DNA of 64,000 bases from Streptomyces sp. NWU339 (GCF_003143855.1 NZ_QFRK01000003.1:208808-272807), one strand, 5' to 3'. Shown: positions 15,839 to 24,505, counted from the first letter of the stretch. The notes: generated by a model not told the origin, from the sequence alone. Translations and numbers: made by a program.

Positions 15839-17392
15839 ATGAGCGATCCCCGGGAAGTGACCTGTCGGCCCCAGTGGACGGGTTTCCGGTGGACCCTCGT
15901 CGGACTCAGCGCGGCCGGAACGGCCGCGGCCCTGCTGATGTGGGTTCTCACGGGCCTGGCCGTATGGGCGGGCATCGCCCTGCTGCCCGCCCTGGCCACG
16001 GTCACGGCACTCCACAAGGTCACCGTGCGGGTCCGCGCCGACGCCCACGGGGTGCACTCCCGCAGCCTGCTGCACCGCAGGAGCGTGCACTGGAGCGACA
16101 TCGCCGATCTGCGCGTGCGCCTGAAGTACGCGAACTCTTCACGGGTCCAGGACGTCCGTCGCCTCATCGTGGTACCGCGTGGTGGGCGCAAGTGGACTCT
16201 TTCCCTGCCGATGGGCTTCACCACCTCCGACCCGGATTTCGACGAGGCGCTGGAGGCGTTCCGGGAGCTGCACCGTCAGTACGGCACTCCGGAGTCGAGT
16301 CACCTCGTCGTCATCTCGTCCCGGACCGCCGGACGCGGCTTTGCCGGCTCCCTCCTCGCGAGTGTGCTGCTGCTCGCGGCCGCGGGCCTGGTCGCGTCGT
16401 TCGTCCCGAGTGCCGAGGAGGACCGGCAGGCCTGGAGTTCGGCCGCACCGTGCACCGCCGACACCCCCGCCGCGGAGCGCGGAGAGGCGTGCCTGACGAC
16501 GCTCCCGGCGGTGATCGAGCACACCGAGGTGCAACGCCCCAAGCAGGGCAGCTGGTTGTACTTCACCGACGCCCGCCCGCTGGAGCGGCTGCAGGTCTCC
16601 TCGGAGGCCGCGCAGGCGTTCCGCGCCGGTGACGAGGTCGAACTGACCTTCTGGCACGGGAGGGTGATGGAGGTCGCCGGTGAGCGCCACGTCTGGCGCG
16701 AGCACATCCCGACCGCCGGCAGCGTGACGGTCGCCGCGGCCGTCGTCGCCTTCGTCGCGGGATACCCGGCCGCCCGGGTGCTGCTGACGCTGCGGAGCCG
16801 TCGGCGCCCCGACGGCGAGGTCCTTCCCACGGCCCTGCCCTTCGTGGTGGTCCTCGTCGGTACGGCCCTGTGGCTGATCCCGCTCTGCTACCTGCACCCC
16901 ACCACGCTGTTCACCTCACCGCTGACGACCGGGTGGCCGGTCGCGGGCACAGCGGCATCGCTGGCCCTCTTCGCCTGGGCATGGCGGGCCACCCGCGTCC
17001 GGGTGCCCGAGGAGGGGGCGGAGTCCGTCGGTCCGGACGGTGACGAGGAGGTGTTCCTCCCGGCCCGTTTCCTGGAGGCCACCGACTACAACCCGCACCA
17101 GTTCGGCACCCACATCGCCCTGGGCGGCGGCCCGCCCGCCGTCGTCCCGCACCCGGACCGTTTCGCGGCGAAGCCGATCCCCGTGGGACGCCTCACCCTC
17201 AAGAAGGTCCGCCTCGCCCAGGGCAGTGACGGCGAGCTGGTCCCCAGCACCTGGCACGTCGCCGAACTCGACGACGCCGGCACCCCGGTCCGCCTCACCG
17301 CGGCCCCCGAGGACCTGCCCCGGATCCTCCGCCACCTGGCCCCGGGCCGGCCCTCGCCGGGAACACCACCACGAGTGCTCGGGCAGAACTGA
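15839..17392 (+). CDS. PH-domain membrane protein
   Basis: 517 residues from the ATG at 15839. Two helices (about 20-60) precede a bacterial PH-like domain (VRVRADAHGVHSRSLLHRR, VHWSDIADLRV; about 65-145). Another helix is near 170-190, then an extracytoplasmic domain with a Cys pair (APCTAD and GEACLTTLP), three further helices (about 305-385) and a cytoplasmic C-terminal region. The function is unknown. It is a single gene in Streptomyces, not in an operon here. The start at 15770 would add 23 non-hydrophobic residues and is less likely. Confidence 0.7.
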   Translation: MSDPREVTCRPQWTGFRWTLVGLSAAGTAAALLMWVLTGLAVWAGIALLPALATVTALHKVTVRVRADAHGVHSRSLLHRRSVHWSDIADLRVRLKYANSSRVQDVRRLIVVPRGGRKWTLSLPMGFTTSDPDFDEALEAFRELHRQYGTPESSHLVVISSRTAGRGFAGSLLASVLLLAAAGLVASFVPSAEEDRQAWSSAAPCTADTPAAERGEACLTTLPAVIEHTEVQRPKQGSWLYFTDARPLERLQVSSEAAQAFRAGDEVELTFWHGRVMEVAGERHVWREHIPTAGSVTVAAAVVAFVAGYPAARVLLTLRSRRRPDGEVLPTALPFVVVLVGTALWLIPLCYLHPTTLFTSPLTTGWPVAGTAASLALFAWAWRATRVRVPEEGAESVGPDGDEEVFLPARFLEATDYNPHQFGTHIALGGGPPAVVPHPDRFAAKPIPVGRLTLKKVRLAQGSDGELVPSTWHVAELDDAGTPVRLTAAPEDLPRILRHLAPGRPSPGTPPRVLGQN

Positions 17393-17457
17393 ACCGCGTC
17401 CGCCGCAGGTCAGTGGTGGGCGTGGACCACGGCGTGGCCCTCGCCGCGGCCGATCAT

Positions 17458-17796
17458 CTACTTGTTCACCGGCGTGGTGATCACGAACGCCACGGCGAAG
17501 CCACCGAGCAGCGCGTACCAGAACAACCCGTCCGACAGCTGCGCCTCCATCGCTCCCGGCGTCAGCGCGACGACGGCGTTGTCGACCAGTCCCATCACCG
17601 CGAAGAGGGTGAGGGAGTAGCCGAAGACGAAGGCCAGGGCGATGGCGAGGACCATGGTCGGCACGTTGCCCCACAGCCGGGCGGTGCCGATGGTCATGCC
17701 GAGGATCTCGCCGACGGCACACCCGGTCAGGCAGTGCAGCGTCGCCCTCACCGCCATCGCCCAGGACGCGGCGCTCGCGTGGCCGCCGTGGCCCAT
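17458..17796 (-). CDS. DUF4396 domain-containing membrane protein
   Basis: 112 residues from the ATG at 17796, preferred because a TTG start at 17841 would leave only 9 bases to the operator at 17851-17871. Three membrane helices; family signatures WAMAVRATLHCLTGCAVGE and GMTIGT near the N-terminus, FVITTPVNK at the end. Cys and His residues at the N-terminus (GHGGHAS, HCLTGCA) fit metal association. The frame stays open after the TAG stop for another 15 codons (MIGRGEGHAVVHAHH, to 17410), which looks like the family's normal tail, so the stop is probably a TGG-to-TAG nonsense change. Nothing else is co-transcribed. Confidence 0.75.
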   Translation of the reverse strand: MGHGGHASAASWAMAVRATLHCLTGCAVGEILGMTIGTARLWGNVPTMVLAIALAFVFGYSLTLFAVMGLVDNAVVALTPGAMEAQLSDGLFWYALLGGFAVAFVITTPVNK

Positions 17797-17850
17797 GAAC
17801 TTCACCCCGTTCGTGTGCCACGGGGGCCCTGGTGGCTCCAACGATCCACC

Positions 17851-17871
17851 GGGTACCCCACAGGGGTACCC
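17851..17871. promoter_or_regulatory. CsoR-like operator
   Basis: GGGTACCCC-ACA-GGGGTACCC is a perfect 9-3-9 palindrome immediately upstream of the DUF4396 gene. It carries the TACCCC/GGGGTA arms known for copper-sensing CsoR repressors of actinobacteria. No csoR gene is in the window, so regulation in trans is inferred. Confidence 0.6.
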
Positions 17872-17986
17872 GCGGTCAGTCGCCCGGCCGGCCGACCGCC
17901 TGACGACTCGCCCAGCGGGTGAGGGCCTGTCCGGCGGATCAGGTCGAGGGCGGTGCGGTCGCTCACCGCGGCAGGCGCGGCTGTCG

Positions 17987-18631
17987 TCACGACTCCAGGT
18001 AGCGCAGTACGGCCAGGACCCTGCGGTTGTAGCCCGTCGTGTGCGCGAGTTCGAGCTTGTCGAAGATCGTGTTGAGATTCTTCTCGACCGCGCTCATGGA
18101 GATGTGCAGCTTCTCCGCGATGGCTGCGTTGGTGTGTCCCTCGGCCAGGGCCTCCAGGACGCTGCGTTCGCGGGAGGTCAGCCGGGCCAGCGGGTCGCTG
18201 TGCGTCGTACGGATCACCAACTGCCGTACGACCTCCGGGTCGATGGCGGCACCGCCTGCCTGGATCCGCTTCAGCGCGTCGAGGAACTCCTCGACCTGGG
18301 CGACCCGGTCCTTGAGCAGGTAACCGACCCGTTCCGCGTTCGGGGTCAGCAACTGCGCCGCGTAGTTGCGCTCCATGTGCTGGGACAGCACCAGGACGCC
18401 GACCCCGGGCCACCGCTTGCGGATCTCGAGTGCGGCCCGCAGCCCCTCGTCCGTGTGGGTGGGGGGCATCCGGATGTCCAGGACGACCATGTCCGGCGGC
18501 CGGACCTCGACCTCCCGCAGCAGGGTGACGGCGTCGCCCACCGCGGCCAGGACCTCGTGTCCCTCCTCGATGAGCAGCCGGACCAGCCCCTCCCGCAGCA
18601 GTGTCGAGTCCTCGGCCAGCATTACGCGCAC
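17987..18631 (-). CDS. NarL/LuxR-type response regulator
   Basis: 214 residues from a GTG at 18631 that overlaps the end of the sensor kinase gene by 10 bases; an ATG at 18622 is also possible. The receiver domain has acidic pair E7-D8, phospho-acceptor Asp52 in VVLDIRMPP and Lys in GYLLKDRV. The C-terminal LuxR helix-turn-helix is clear (LTSRERSVLEALAEGHTN... VEKNLNTIFDKLEL). Controlled genes are unknown, but kinase and regulator form a coupled pair. Confidence 0.93.
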   Translation of the reverse strand: MRVMLAEDSTLLREGLVRLLIEEGHEVLAAVGDAVTLLREVEVRPPDMVVLDIRMPPTHTDEGLRAALEIRKRWPGVGVLVLSQHMERNYAAQLLTPNAERVGYLLKDRVAQVEEFLDALKRIQAGGAAIDPEVVRQLVIRTTHSDPLARLTSRERSVLEALAEGHTNAAIAEKLHISMSAVEKNLNTIFDKLELAHTTGYNRRVLAVLRYLES

Positions 18632-19875
18632 GGCAGCTCCGCGGTGATCGTGGTGGGCCCTCCGGAGGGGCTGTGGATGTGCAGCAGGCCGTCCAGAGCG
18701 CCGACCCGGCTGTGCAGCCCGGTCAGTCCGCTGCCCGACGGATCCGCGCCGCCGACGCCGTTGTCCTCGACGCGTACGACGAGGACGGTCCCGTACCGCC
18801 GTACGCTCACGAGGATCTCCGTCGCGGCCGAGTGCTTGGCGGCGTTCGTCACGGACTCCGACACGACGAAGTACGCGGCGGTCTCGACCGAGGAGGGCAA
18901 CAGTCCGGTGAGGGCGAGGTCCATCCGGACGGGGATGCCGCACCGCTCGGAAACCCCGGCGAGCGCCTCCCCCAGCCCCAGATTGTCCAGCGCCGTCGGA
19001 TACACCCGCCAGGCCACTTCCCGCAGCTCGGTCAGGACGTCCTGTGACTCCTTGTGGGCCTGCTCCAGCAGGCTCTTCGCCTGCTCGGGCGTACGGCCCC
19101 GACGGGCGCGCCCGAGGAGCATGGCCAGTGCCACCAGACGCTGCTGCACCCCGTCGTGCAGGTCACGCTCGATGCGTCGCCGTTCGGTGTCCACTGCCCG
19201 CAGCACCGCCGCTCGGCTGGTGGCCAGTTCGTCGATGCGCTGCTGCAGCAGCTCGCGTTCCGACGGGCCGAAGCACTGGCGGGCCAGACGTGCGTCGAAC
19301 GCCTCCAACGACAACAGGCCCTGCACGTTCAGGAAGAGCAGTACCCCGCCGAGCAGCCCCTGGGTGAGCAGTTCCCGCCAGCCGAGCGTGCCCCGCGCGA
19401 GGCTTGTGAGGAGCAGCCCCGCCAGGACGACGCCGAAGGCGAGCAGGCCGACCACGATGCCGGTGACCAGACCGGCGTACGTACGGGTGGCGAGGTAGCG
19501 CAGGATCCGCCGGTCGGGAACGGGACGGTCGGGAAAGCGGTCCCTGAAGAAGACCGAGCGGCGCCGGCGTTCGAGTGCTGTCAGCCGGCGGGCCCCGGAG
19601 GCCAGGACGACGACGGCGTGTCGCCGGGTGTACGGCCACAGCAGAAGAGTACCGAGAAGGGTGCCGACGACCGCGAAGTACAGCAGTCCCGGTAAAGCGG
19701 TCAGGCAACCGAGGAGGACCCCGGCGATCCGCAGCGGCCACGCCGGAGACGGCGTCGACGGGGGCTCACCTCCCGGTTGCGCGGGTCCGAGCGCCTTCGG
19801 GAGGGGCCGGGTGGTGCTGTCCGCCGGTCCCCCTGCACGGTCGCCGAGGCTAGTCGCGCGGCACAGCCGGGGCAA
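18622..19875 (-). CDS. sensor histidine kinase (HisKA_3/NarX type)
   Basis: About 417 residues. Two pairs of membrane helices (about residues 50-85 and 130-190) are followed by the HisKA_3 dimerisation helix with phospho-His in RRRIERDLHDGVQQRL, and an ATPase domain with N box (VTNAAKHS), DNGVGG and GSGLTGL. The start is uncertain: in this frame the only initiators before the first helices are TTG at 19875 (no good ribosome-binding site) and ATG at 20019, which lies inside dedA. A damaged or non-annotated start is possible. Cognate regulator is the overlapping downstream gene. Confidence 0.85.
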   Translation of the reverse strand: MPRLCRATSLGDRAGGPADSTTRPLPKALGPAQPGGEPPSTPSPAWPLRIAGVLLGCLTALPGLLYFAVVGTLLGTLLLWPYTRRHAVVVLASGARRLTALERRRRSVFFRDRFPDRPVPDRRILRYLATRTYAGLVTGIVVGLLAFGVVLAGLLLTSLARGTLGWRELLTQGLLGGVLLFLNVQGLLSLEAFDARLARQCFGPSERELLQQRIDELATSRAAVLRAVDTERRRIERDLHDGVQQRLVALAMLLGRARRGRTPEQAKSLLEQAHKESQDVLTELREVAWRVYPTALDNLGLGEALAGVSERCGIPVRMDLALTGLLPSSVETAAYFVVSESVTNAAKHSAATEILVSVRRYGTVLVVRVEDNGVGGADPSGSGLTGLHSRVGALDGLLHIHSPSGGPTTITAELPCA

Positions 19876-19906
19876 GATCGTTCGACCGGGGCGAGAACGG
19901 GGCCGG

Positions 19907-20569
19907 TCACGAGGTACGGCGGTGCTGGGCGGGGCTGCGGGGGCGCAGGCGGACCACGAGGTAGAGGACCAGGGCCGCGGCGACCAGGACGAGGACGGCC
20001 TTGCTGACCACTCCGACATAGGCCTCGACGAGGTCCCACTGGTCGCCCAGCCAGTAACCGGACAGGACGAGCACGGAGTTCCAGATCAGGCTGCCCAGGG
20101 TGGTGAGCAGCAGGAAGACCGGCATCGGCATGCGTTCCAGGCCGGCCGGCACGGAGATGAGACTGCGGAAGATCGGCACCATGCGGCCGAAGAAGACGGC
20201 CTTGGTGCCGTGCTTGGTGAACCACTCCTCCGTTCGCTCCAGGTCGGACGACTTGACCAGCGGCAACCTCGCCCAGATCGCGTGCATGCGCTCCCGGCCG
20301 AACAGCATGCCGATCCAGTAGAGGACGACGGCGCCGACCGTCGAGCCGAGCGTGGTCCAGAACAGGGCCGAGAACAGGCTGATGACGCCCTGCCCGGCCG
20401 CGAAGCCGGTCAGCGGCAGGATCACCTCGCTGGGCAGCGGTGGGAAGAGGTTCTCCAGGGCGATGGCGAGGCCCGCGCCGGGGCCGCCCAGGGTGTCCAC
20501 CAGGTCGGCTGCCCATCCCGCGATGCCGCCGGCGGGTTCCTGGGGCAGAGCCAGGGTCATGAGGTCCAT
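19907..20569 (-). CDS. DedA family membrane protein
   Basis: 220 residues, five or six membrane segments. DedA signatures: ENLFPPLPSEVILP near residue 40, and the GR(M/F)VPxxR motif as FFGRMVPIFRSLISVPAGLERM. DedA/VTT proteins are membrane proteins linked to lipid (undecaprenyl phosphate) flipping and envelope integrity. The first copy of the tRNA-Pro 3' fragment lies 277 bp upstream of its start; dedA therefore marks the left, non-accessory flank of the island zone. Confidence 0.92.
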   Translation of the reverse strand: MDLMTLALPQEPAGGIAGWAADLVDTLGGPGAGLAIALENLFPPLPSEVILPLTGFAAGQGVISLFSALFWTTLGSTVGAVVLYWIGMLFGRERMHAIWARLPLVKSSDLERTEEWFTKHGTKAVFFGRMVPIFRSLISVPAGLERMPMPVFLLLTTLGSLIWNSVLVLSGYWLGDQWDLVEAYVGVVSKAVLVLVAAALVLYLVVRLRPRSPAQHRRTS

Positions 20570-20845
20570 TCGAAGTCTCCAGGCTGCGGGGCGGGTCGTC
20601 GCGGACAGGCGCCGCGCTCCACGACCACACTAGAAATCGCAGCTCAGCGCCGGTATGAGGGTTGCCGTCGAACAAGTACGGCTCCCCACACCCCGCACCC
20701 TGCGGTTTTCCGCAGGGCGGAACGGCGGCTGAACACCCGGGAGAACTCGATCAGAACCCTCCCGGGTCCCCTCCCGAACGATCACCGGCAAGCGATCAGG
20801 GACCCGACCCGCTGCGAGGATCAGATCCCTGACCTGGTACTTCAC

Positions 20846-20889
20846 TGTCGGGGTGGCGGCATCTGAACCCACGACCTCTTCGTCCCGAA
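20846..20889 (-). repeat. tRNA-Pro 3'-end copy 1 (attachment-site-like)
   Basis: 44 bases matching the 3' half of the tRNA-Pro at 28670-28743 except for two substitutions. It is preceded by a shared CTGACCTGGTACTTCAC flank and a 7-bp TCAGGGA/TCCCTGA hairpin. It has no 5' half, so it is not a functional tRNA. It marks the left end of the tandem island zone. Confidence 0.8.
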
Positions 20890-21080
20890 TGGGGTGCGGG
20901 GAGGACTCGAGGAGAGGCTCGGCTCCCGGAGTCGTACGGGAGGGTCCCGGCGTCCCACTGTGACGGACCGCGCCCTGCGACCCGTTGCACAGGGGCTGAG
21001 CCGAGTTCCGGCGCGTCTCCTGCTGTCCGTGGCACGTTCCTCGGTCCGCAGGCTTCAGGACCGGTTCACCCCGTCCCGCG

Positions 21081-21120
21081 ATACATTCGATCATGTATAT
21101 TGATATACTCTTCGATGTAT
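21081..21120 (+). promoter_or_regulatory. vapBC promoter/operator
   Basis: An AT-rich patch in GC-rich DNA with overlapping palindromes: ATACAT-N6-ATGTAT (21081-21098) and GTATAT-TG-ATATAC (21095-21108), and a further ATGTAT at 21115. Such repeats directly before an antitoxin gene are usual sites for autorepression by the VapBC complex. Confidence 0.55.
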
Positions 21121-21135
21121 ATGGAGGTGGGGCTC

Positions 21136-21363
21136 ATGAGCAGAACCGTCATCGACCTCGACGACGACGCCCTGGAAGCCGCAGCGAAGGAGTTGGGCAC
21201 TTCCACGAAGCGGGACACCATCAACACCGCCCTGCGCGAGATCGTGGCCCGCAACCGTCGTCTGCGCGCCCTGCACGAACTGCAGGATCTCGCGGACGAA
21301 GGCGCGCTCGATGTCGAGCTTCTCCTGGACAAGCGCAACTATCGAGGTGGTACCGCCCGGTGA
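21136..21363 (+). CDS. vapB: VapB-type antitoxin
   Basis: 75 residues from the ATG at 21136 (GGAGGTGGGG upstream). The N-terminal ribbon-helix-helix is MSRTVIDLDDDALEAAAKEL followed by GTSTKRDTINTALREIVARN; the C-terminal part, which usually wraps the toxin, ends NYRGGTAR. Its stop overlaps the toxin GTG (GTGA). It should neutralise the PIN toxin and repress the operon through the palindromes upstream. Confidence 0.92.
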   Translation: MSRTVIDLDDDALEAAAKELGTSTKRDTINTALREIVARNRRLRALHELQDLADEGALDVELLLDKRNYRGGTAR

Positions 21364-21767
21364 GCGTAGCCGACTACCTCGTCGACACGTCGGCCCTGGC
21401 TCGCGTCCTGCTGCGTCAGGCGACCGAAGAATGGGAGCAGCGGATGGGCGCCGGCCTGGTCGCCCTGTGCGACCTCACCGAACTGGAGATGCTCTACTCC
21501 GCACGTTCCGAGAAAGACCGTGAGGCCATTCAGGGGCGACTGAACCAGTTCACCTGGTGCCCCATGCCCGACGGCATCTACCGGCGCGCCCGCGTCGTCC
21601 AGCGTGAGCTCACGGCCAAGGGCGAGCACCGCAGCGCCGGAGCCGTCGACCTTCTCGTGGCCGCAGCCGCGGAAGAAGCGGGACTCACACTGCTGCATTA
21701 CGACCGCGACTTCGAAACCATCGCCCGCACCACCGGGCAGCCGGTCCGAATGATCGACCTCAAGTAG
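21360..21767 (+). CDS. vapC: VapC-type PIN-domain toxin
   Basis: 135 residues. PIN-domain acidic residues are all present: Asp in VDTSAL, Glu in DLTELEML, Asp in AGAVDLLVAA and Asp in LHYDRDFE. VapC toxins are Mg-dependent ribonucleases that cut tRNA or rRNA. The gene overlaps vapB by four bases. The pair is the only clear gene content of the first tRNA-bounded segment (20846-21988), consistent with an element-maintenance role. Confidence 0.92.
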   Translation: MSVADYLVDTSALARVLLRQATEEWEQRMGAGLVALCDLTELEMLYSARSEKDREAIQGRLNQFTWCPMPDGIYRRARVVQRELTAKGEHRSAGAVDLLVAAAAEEAGLTLLHYDRDFETIARTTGQPVRMIDLK

Positions 21768-21947
21768 CCGACCAGCTCCGAGCGCCACCGCCCCCGCAGG
21801 CGGCCTGACCCCCGCCGTTCCGATGGCCGCACCCTCCAGGCCCTCCCGCAGGGCACAACGGGACCACCCTGTGAGGGCCCCAAGAGTCGTCCGGGAGCCG
21901 CATTCCGAGTTCGGCTCCCCAAAGGCCCCACAACCACTCAGGGGCCC

Positions 21948-21974
21948 GACCCGTTCTGCGGATCAGGCCCCTGA
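21948..21974 (-). terminator. tRNA-associated terminator hairpin, copy 2
   Basis: 9-bp stem TCAGGGGCC/GGCCCCTGA directly beyond the 3' end of tRNA fragment copy 2. It is evidently a duplicated tRNA terminator carried along with the fragment. Confidence 0.55.
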
Positions 21975-21987
21975 CCTGGTACTTCAC

Positions 21988-22031
21988 TGTCGGGGTGGCG
22001 GCATCTGAACCCACGACCTCTTCGTCCCGAA
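21988..22031 (-). repeat. tRNA-Pro 3'-end copy 2
   Basis: 44 bases identical to copy 1 at 20846-20889, including its two differences from the functional tRNA. It separates the vapBC segment from the segment holding the FN3 protein and antiporter. Confidence 0.8.
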
Positions 22032-22036
22032 CAAGG

Positions 22037-23722
22037 TCAGGGCGCCAGGACCACCCAGTCGGCGTCGGGCGCGGACTCGGTGCCGTCCGCGTACTGGGCG
22101 GTCACCCAGTAGAAGTGAGTGGTGCCCCTGGCTGCACCGGTGTCCCCGTAGGAGGACCCCGTCGTGGCCGCCAGCTTCTCGTACGCCTTGGCGTGCGGGT
22201 TCCAGCCGTAGACCTGGTAGCCGGTGGCGTCGGCCACCGGGGACCAGGACAGCTCGACGCCCGCCTCTCCGGAAGTCGCCGTCAGCCGGACCGGCGAACC
22301 CTCCGGCGTCGCCACGCTCGGCGTCATGTCGAGCTCGGTCGCGGTCACGATCTGGGCCTCGCGGGTCCACTGGAAGGAGGAGTTCCCGGCGTCGTCCACG
22401 GCGTCGACGATGAAGCAGGACTCCTCGCCGTCCGGGAGGGTGGTGTACGCGTACGAGGTGGTGCGGGCCGACACGTAGTAGCCCGGGTAGAGGGAGCACA
22501 TCTGCTCCTCCTCGTCCCCCAGCAGCTCGCCCCGTCGGACCACGTAGCTCGCCAGGTCGGCGGCCGGGTTGGCGTCCCAGTGCACCTCGAAGCCGTACTC
22601 GGTCGGGGTGACGGTCACCCCGGTGACGGCGGACGGCGGGGTGAGGTCCCGGCGTTTGCCGCTGACGGCGACGGACCGCGCGGACTCGTTGCCCGCGGCG
22701 TCCAGAGCGGTCACCCGGTAGTGGTAGGTGGTGCCCTCGGCGGCCGAGGCGTCCACGTACGAGACCTGCTCGGTACTGCCCACGCGGGTGTAGACCCCGT
22801 CCGCACTGGCCGCCCGGTACACCCGGTACGACACTGCTCCCTGGACGGCGCTCCACCCGACCCGCAGACCCTTCGGTTCGGAGACGGTGCTCATTCCGGT
22901 CGGCACGGGCGGCGCGGTGCGGTCGACGGTGGTGACCGCCTGGTCGGCGGTGCCGGTGGACTCGTTGCCGGCCTTGTCGGCCGCGCGGACCTCGTAGTAG
23001 TACGTCTGGCCGGTGGGCGGCGGGGTGTCGGTGTAGGACGTGGAGGTCGTGGTCGCCAGCGGCTTGGCGGGGTACGTGCTGCCCTTGAGGCGGCGGTAGA
23101 CGCGGTAGCCGGCGAGGTCCATCTCCTTGTTCTTGGACCAGGTGACCTTGGCCTTGCCGGTCGCCGTGTCGTACGTGGCGGTGGTGCCCGTCGGGGTGTG
23201 CGGCTTGACCTTGTCGACGGTGGAGGAAGTCCGCGGCGTGTAGCTGAACTTGACGTTGGCGGCGCCGGTCCAGTTGACGAAGTCGATGCGCAGGGTGTGC
23301 TTGCCGGACGGAATGGTGACGTTGACCGTCTTCTTCACCGTCGTCGAGACGTCCTTCCACAGGTCGACCTTGCGGACGCCGTCGAGGTAGACGCGGATGC
23401 CGTCACGCGATTCGGCCGGGAAGGAGAAGGGGCCGCCGGAGCCGAAGTCGCGGGTCACCGTCCAGCGGACACCGAAGTGGTTCGACGGCAGGCCGGAAGC
23501 CGGGGCTTTCGTGCCCCAGTTCTGGTCGATCTTGGAGTCGCAGTCGGTCTTCTTCGGCTTGCCGGAGAAGGTGGTGTTCGCGAAGAACTGCCGCTTGTAG
23601 ACCGGCGAGGCGCAGCTGGTCGCGGCGGAGGCGGGCGTGGTGACGGCGGTGAGCAGGCCGCCCGCGGTGGCGAGCACGATCGCGGTCGCGGCCGCGGGGG
23701 TCGTGCGTCTGGCTGGGTTCAT
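22037..23722 (-). CDS. secreted PA14/fibronectin type III repeat protein
   Basis: 561 residues. A Sec signal peptide (MNPARRTTPAAATAIVLATA ... ASAAT, about 34 residues) is followed by a PA14-like beta domain (about 40-155; RDGIRVYLDGVRKVDLW) and four fibronectin type III units (about 160-250, 255-345, 350-450, 455-561), each with recurring YRVYR and YYYEVRA-like strands. No catalytic domain is seen. It is probably an extracellular adhesion or glycan-binding protein. Its stop is only six bases from tRNA fragment copy 2, so it lies at the very edge of the second segment. Confidence 0.88.
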   Translation of the reverse strand: MNPARRTTPAAATAIVLATAGGLLTAVTTPASAATSCASPVYKRQFFANTTFSGKPKKTDCDSKIDQNWGTKAPASGLPSNHFGVRWTVTRDFGSGGPFSFPAESRDGIRVYLDGVRKVDLWKDVSTTVKKTVNVTIPSGKHTLRIDFVNWTGAANVKFSYTPRTSSTVDKVKPHTPTGTTATYDTATGKAKVTWSKNKEMDLAGYRVYRRLKGSTYPAKPLATTTSTSYTDTPPPTGQTYYYEVRAADKAGNESTGTADQAVTTVDRTAPPVPTGMSTVSEPKGLRVGWSAVQGAVSYRVYRAASADGVYTRVGSTEQVSYVDASAAEGTTYHYRVTALDAAGNESARSVAVSGKRRDLTPPSAVTGVTVTPTEYGFEVHWDANPAADLASYVVRRGELLGDEEEQMCSLYPGYYVSARTTSYAYTTLPDGEESCFIVDAVDDAGNSSFQWTREAQIVTATELDMTPSVATPEGSPVRLTATSGEAGVELSWSPVADATGYQVYGWNPHAKAYEKLAATTGSSYGDTGAARGTTHFYWVTAQYADGTESAPDADWVVLAP

Positions 23723-23872
23723 TCGGTCCTCTGATCGGATCAGGACGCGGAAGGGCGTTCATGACCACGACACGCGAGGTCGGGATGAGGTTGTACCGAT
23801 CTTCGCGGTCCGACGACCGGTACTTCACGCCGGACGGGGTTCCTGTGCGACGACCGCGCCGGTGGTGGTGTC

Positions 23873-23940
23873 CGGCACCACGACGATCGGCACCACGACG
23901 ATCGGCACCACGACGATCGGCACCACGACGATCGGCAGCA
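23873..23940. repeat. 15-bp tandem repeat
   Basis: CGGCACCACGACGAT repeated four times perfectly (23873-23932) with a partial fifth copy. It lies in the 352-base gap between the FN3 gene and the small membrane protein gene. One frame would read GTTTI repeats, but no start or ribosome-binding site supports a gene. A minisatellite. Confidence 0.85.
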
Positions 23941-24074
23941 CGTCGCCACCGGCCCCGGCCACCGGCGACCCCTCGCCTGCCGCCAGGGCCGCACCCACCA
24001 GTACTGGGGCGATCCTGCTTCTTGTGCCGTTGCCCGGGATGCGAGGTGGTCACCTGCTGGTGGATGGTGGAGAC

Positions 24075-24353
24075 ATGAACCATCACCAGCCCCTGCACTC
24101 GATCGACATCGACACCCGGCTCGTCACGACCGGTGCCGTGCTCACCGCGGCCGGTGCCGTGGTGGCGTGCACCGGCATGGCCATCGCGGCCGTCGCCGTG
24201 TTCGCCGCAGGCCGGCGCATGGTCCGCGCCATGGACGTGCCTCCGGCCCAGCAGGCGGCCATGAAATGGCGGCAGGCCAAGGAGGCGTCCCGAGCGGGCA
24301 TGCAGGCCTGGCACTCCGCTTCCGGCAACCAGCACGGGTCGCTCGCCCCCTAG
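24075..24353 (+). CDS. small membrane protein, unknown function
   Basis: 92 residues from an ATG with GGTGGAGAC upstream. One hydrophobic hairpin or long helix (about residues 15-48, VTTGAVLTAAGAVVACTG and AIAAVAVFAAG), then a basic/amphipathic tail (MVRAMDVPPAQQAAMKWRQA). It resembles small Streptomyces proteins annotated only as hypothetical. Convergent with the antiporter gene. Confidence 0.7.
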   Translation: MNHHQPLHSIDIDTRLVTTGAVLTAAGAVVACTGMAIAAVAVFAAGRRMVRAMDVPPAQQAAMKWRQAKEASRAGMQAWHSASGNQHGSLAP

Positions 24354-24505
24354 CCCAGGCCCAGCCCATGGCTGGGCGAGGTGCGGAAGGAGAGCTGCTG
24401 CAACCACCGGCGCCTGCGGAAGCACTCGGAGCGGGGCCGTCCAGCACGACCCGGGTCCGCCATCGGCGAGCTCGAACGCCACGGGTGGCACGGTCACCGT
24501 GTTCG

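Noticed and set aside
23873..23940. Possible CRISPR array
   Set aside because: Repeats are contiguous 15-bp units without spacers and there are no cas genes.
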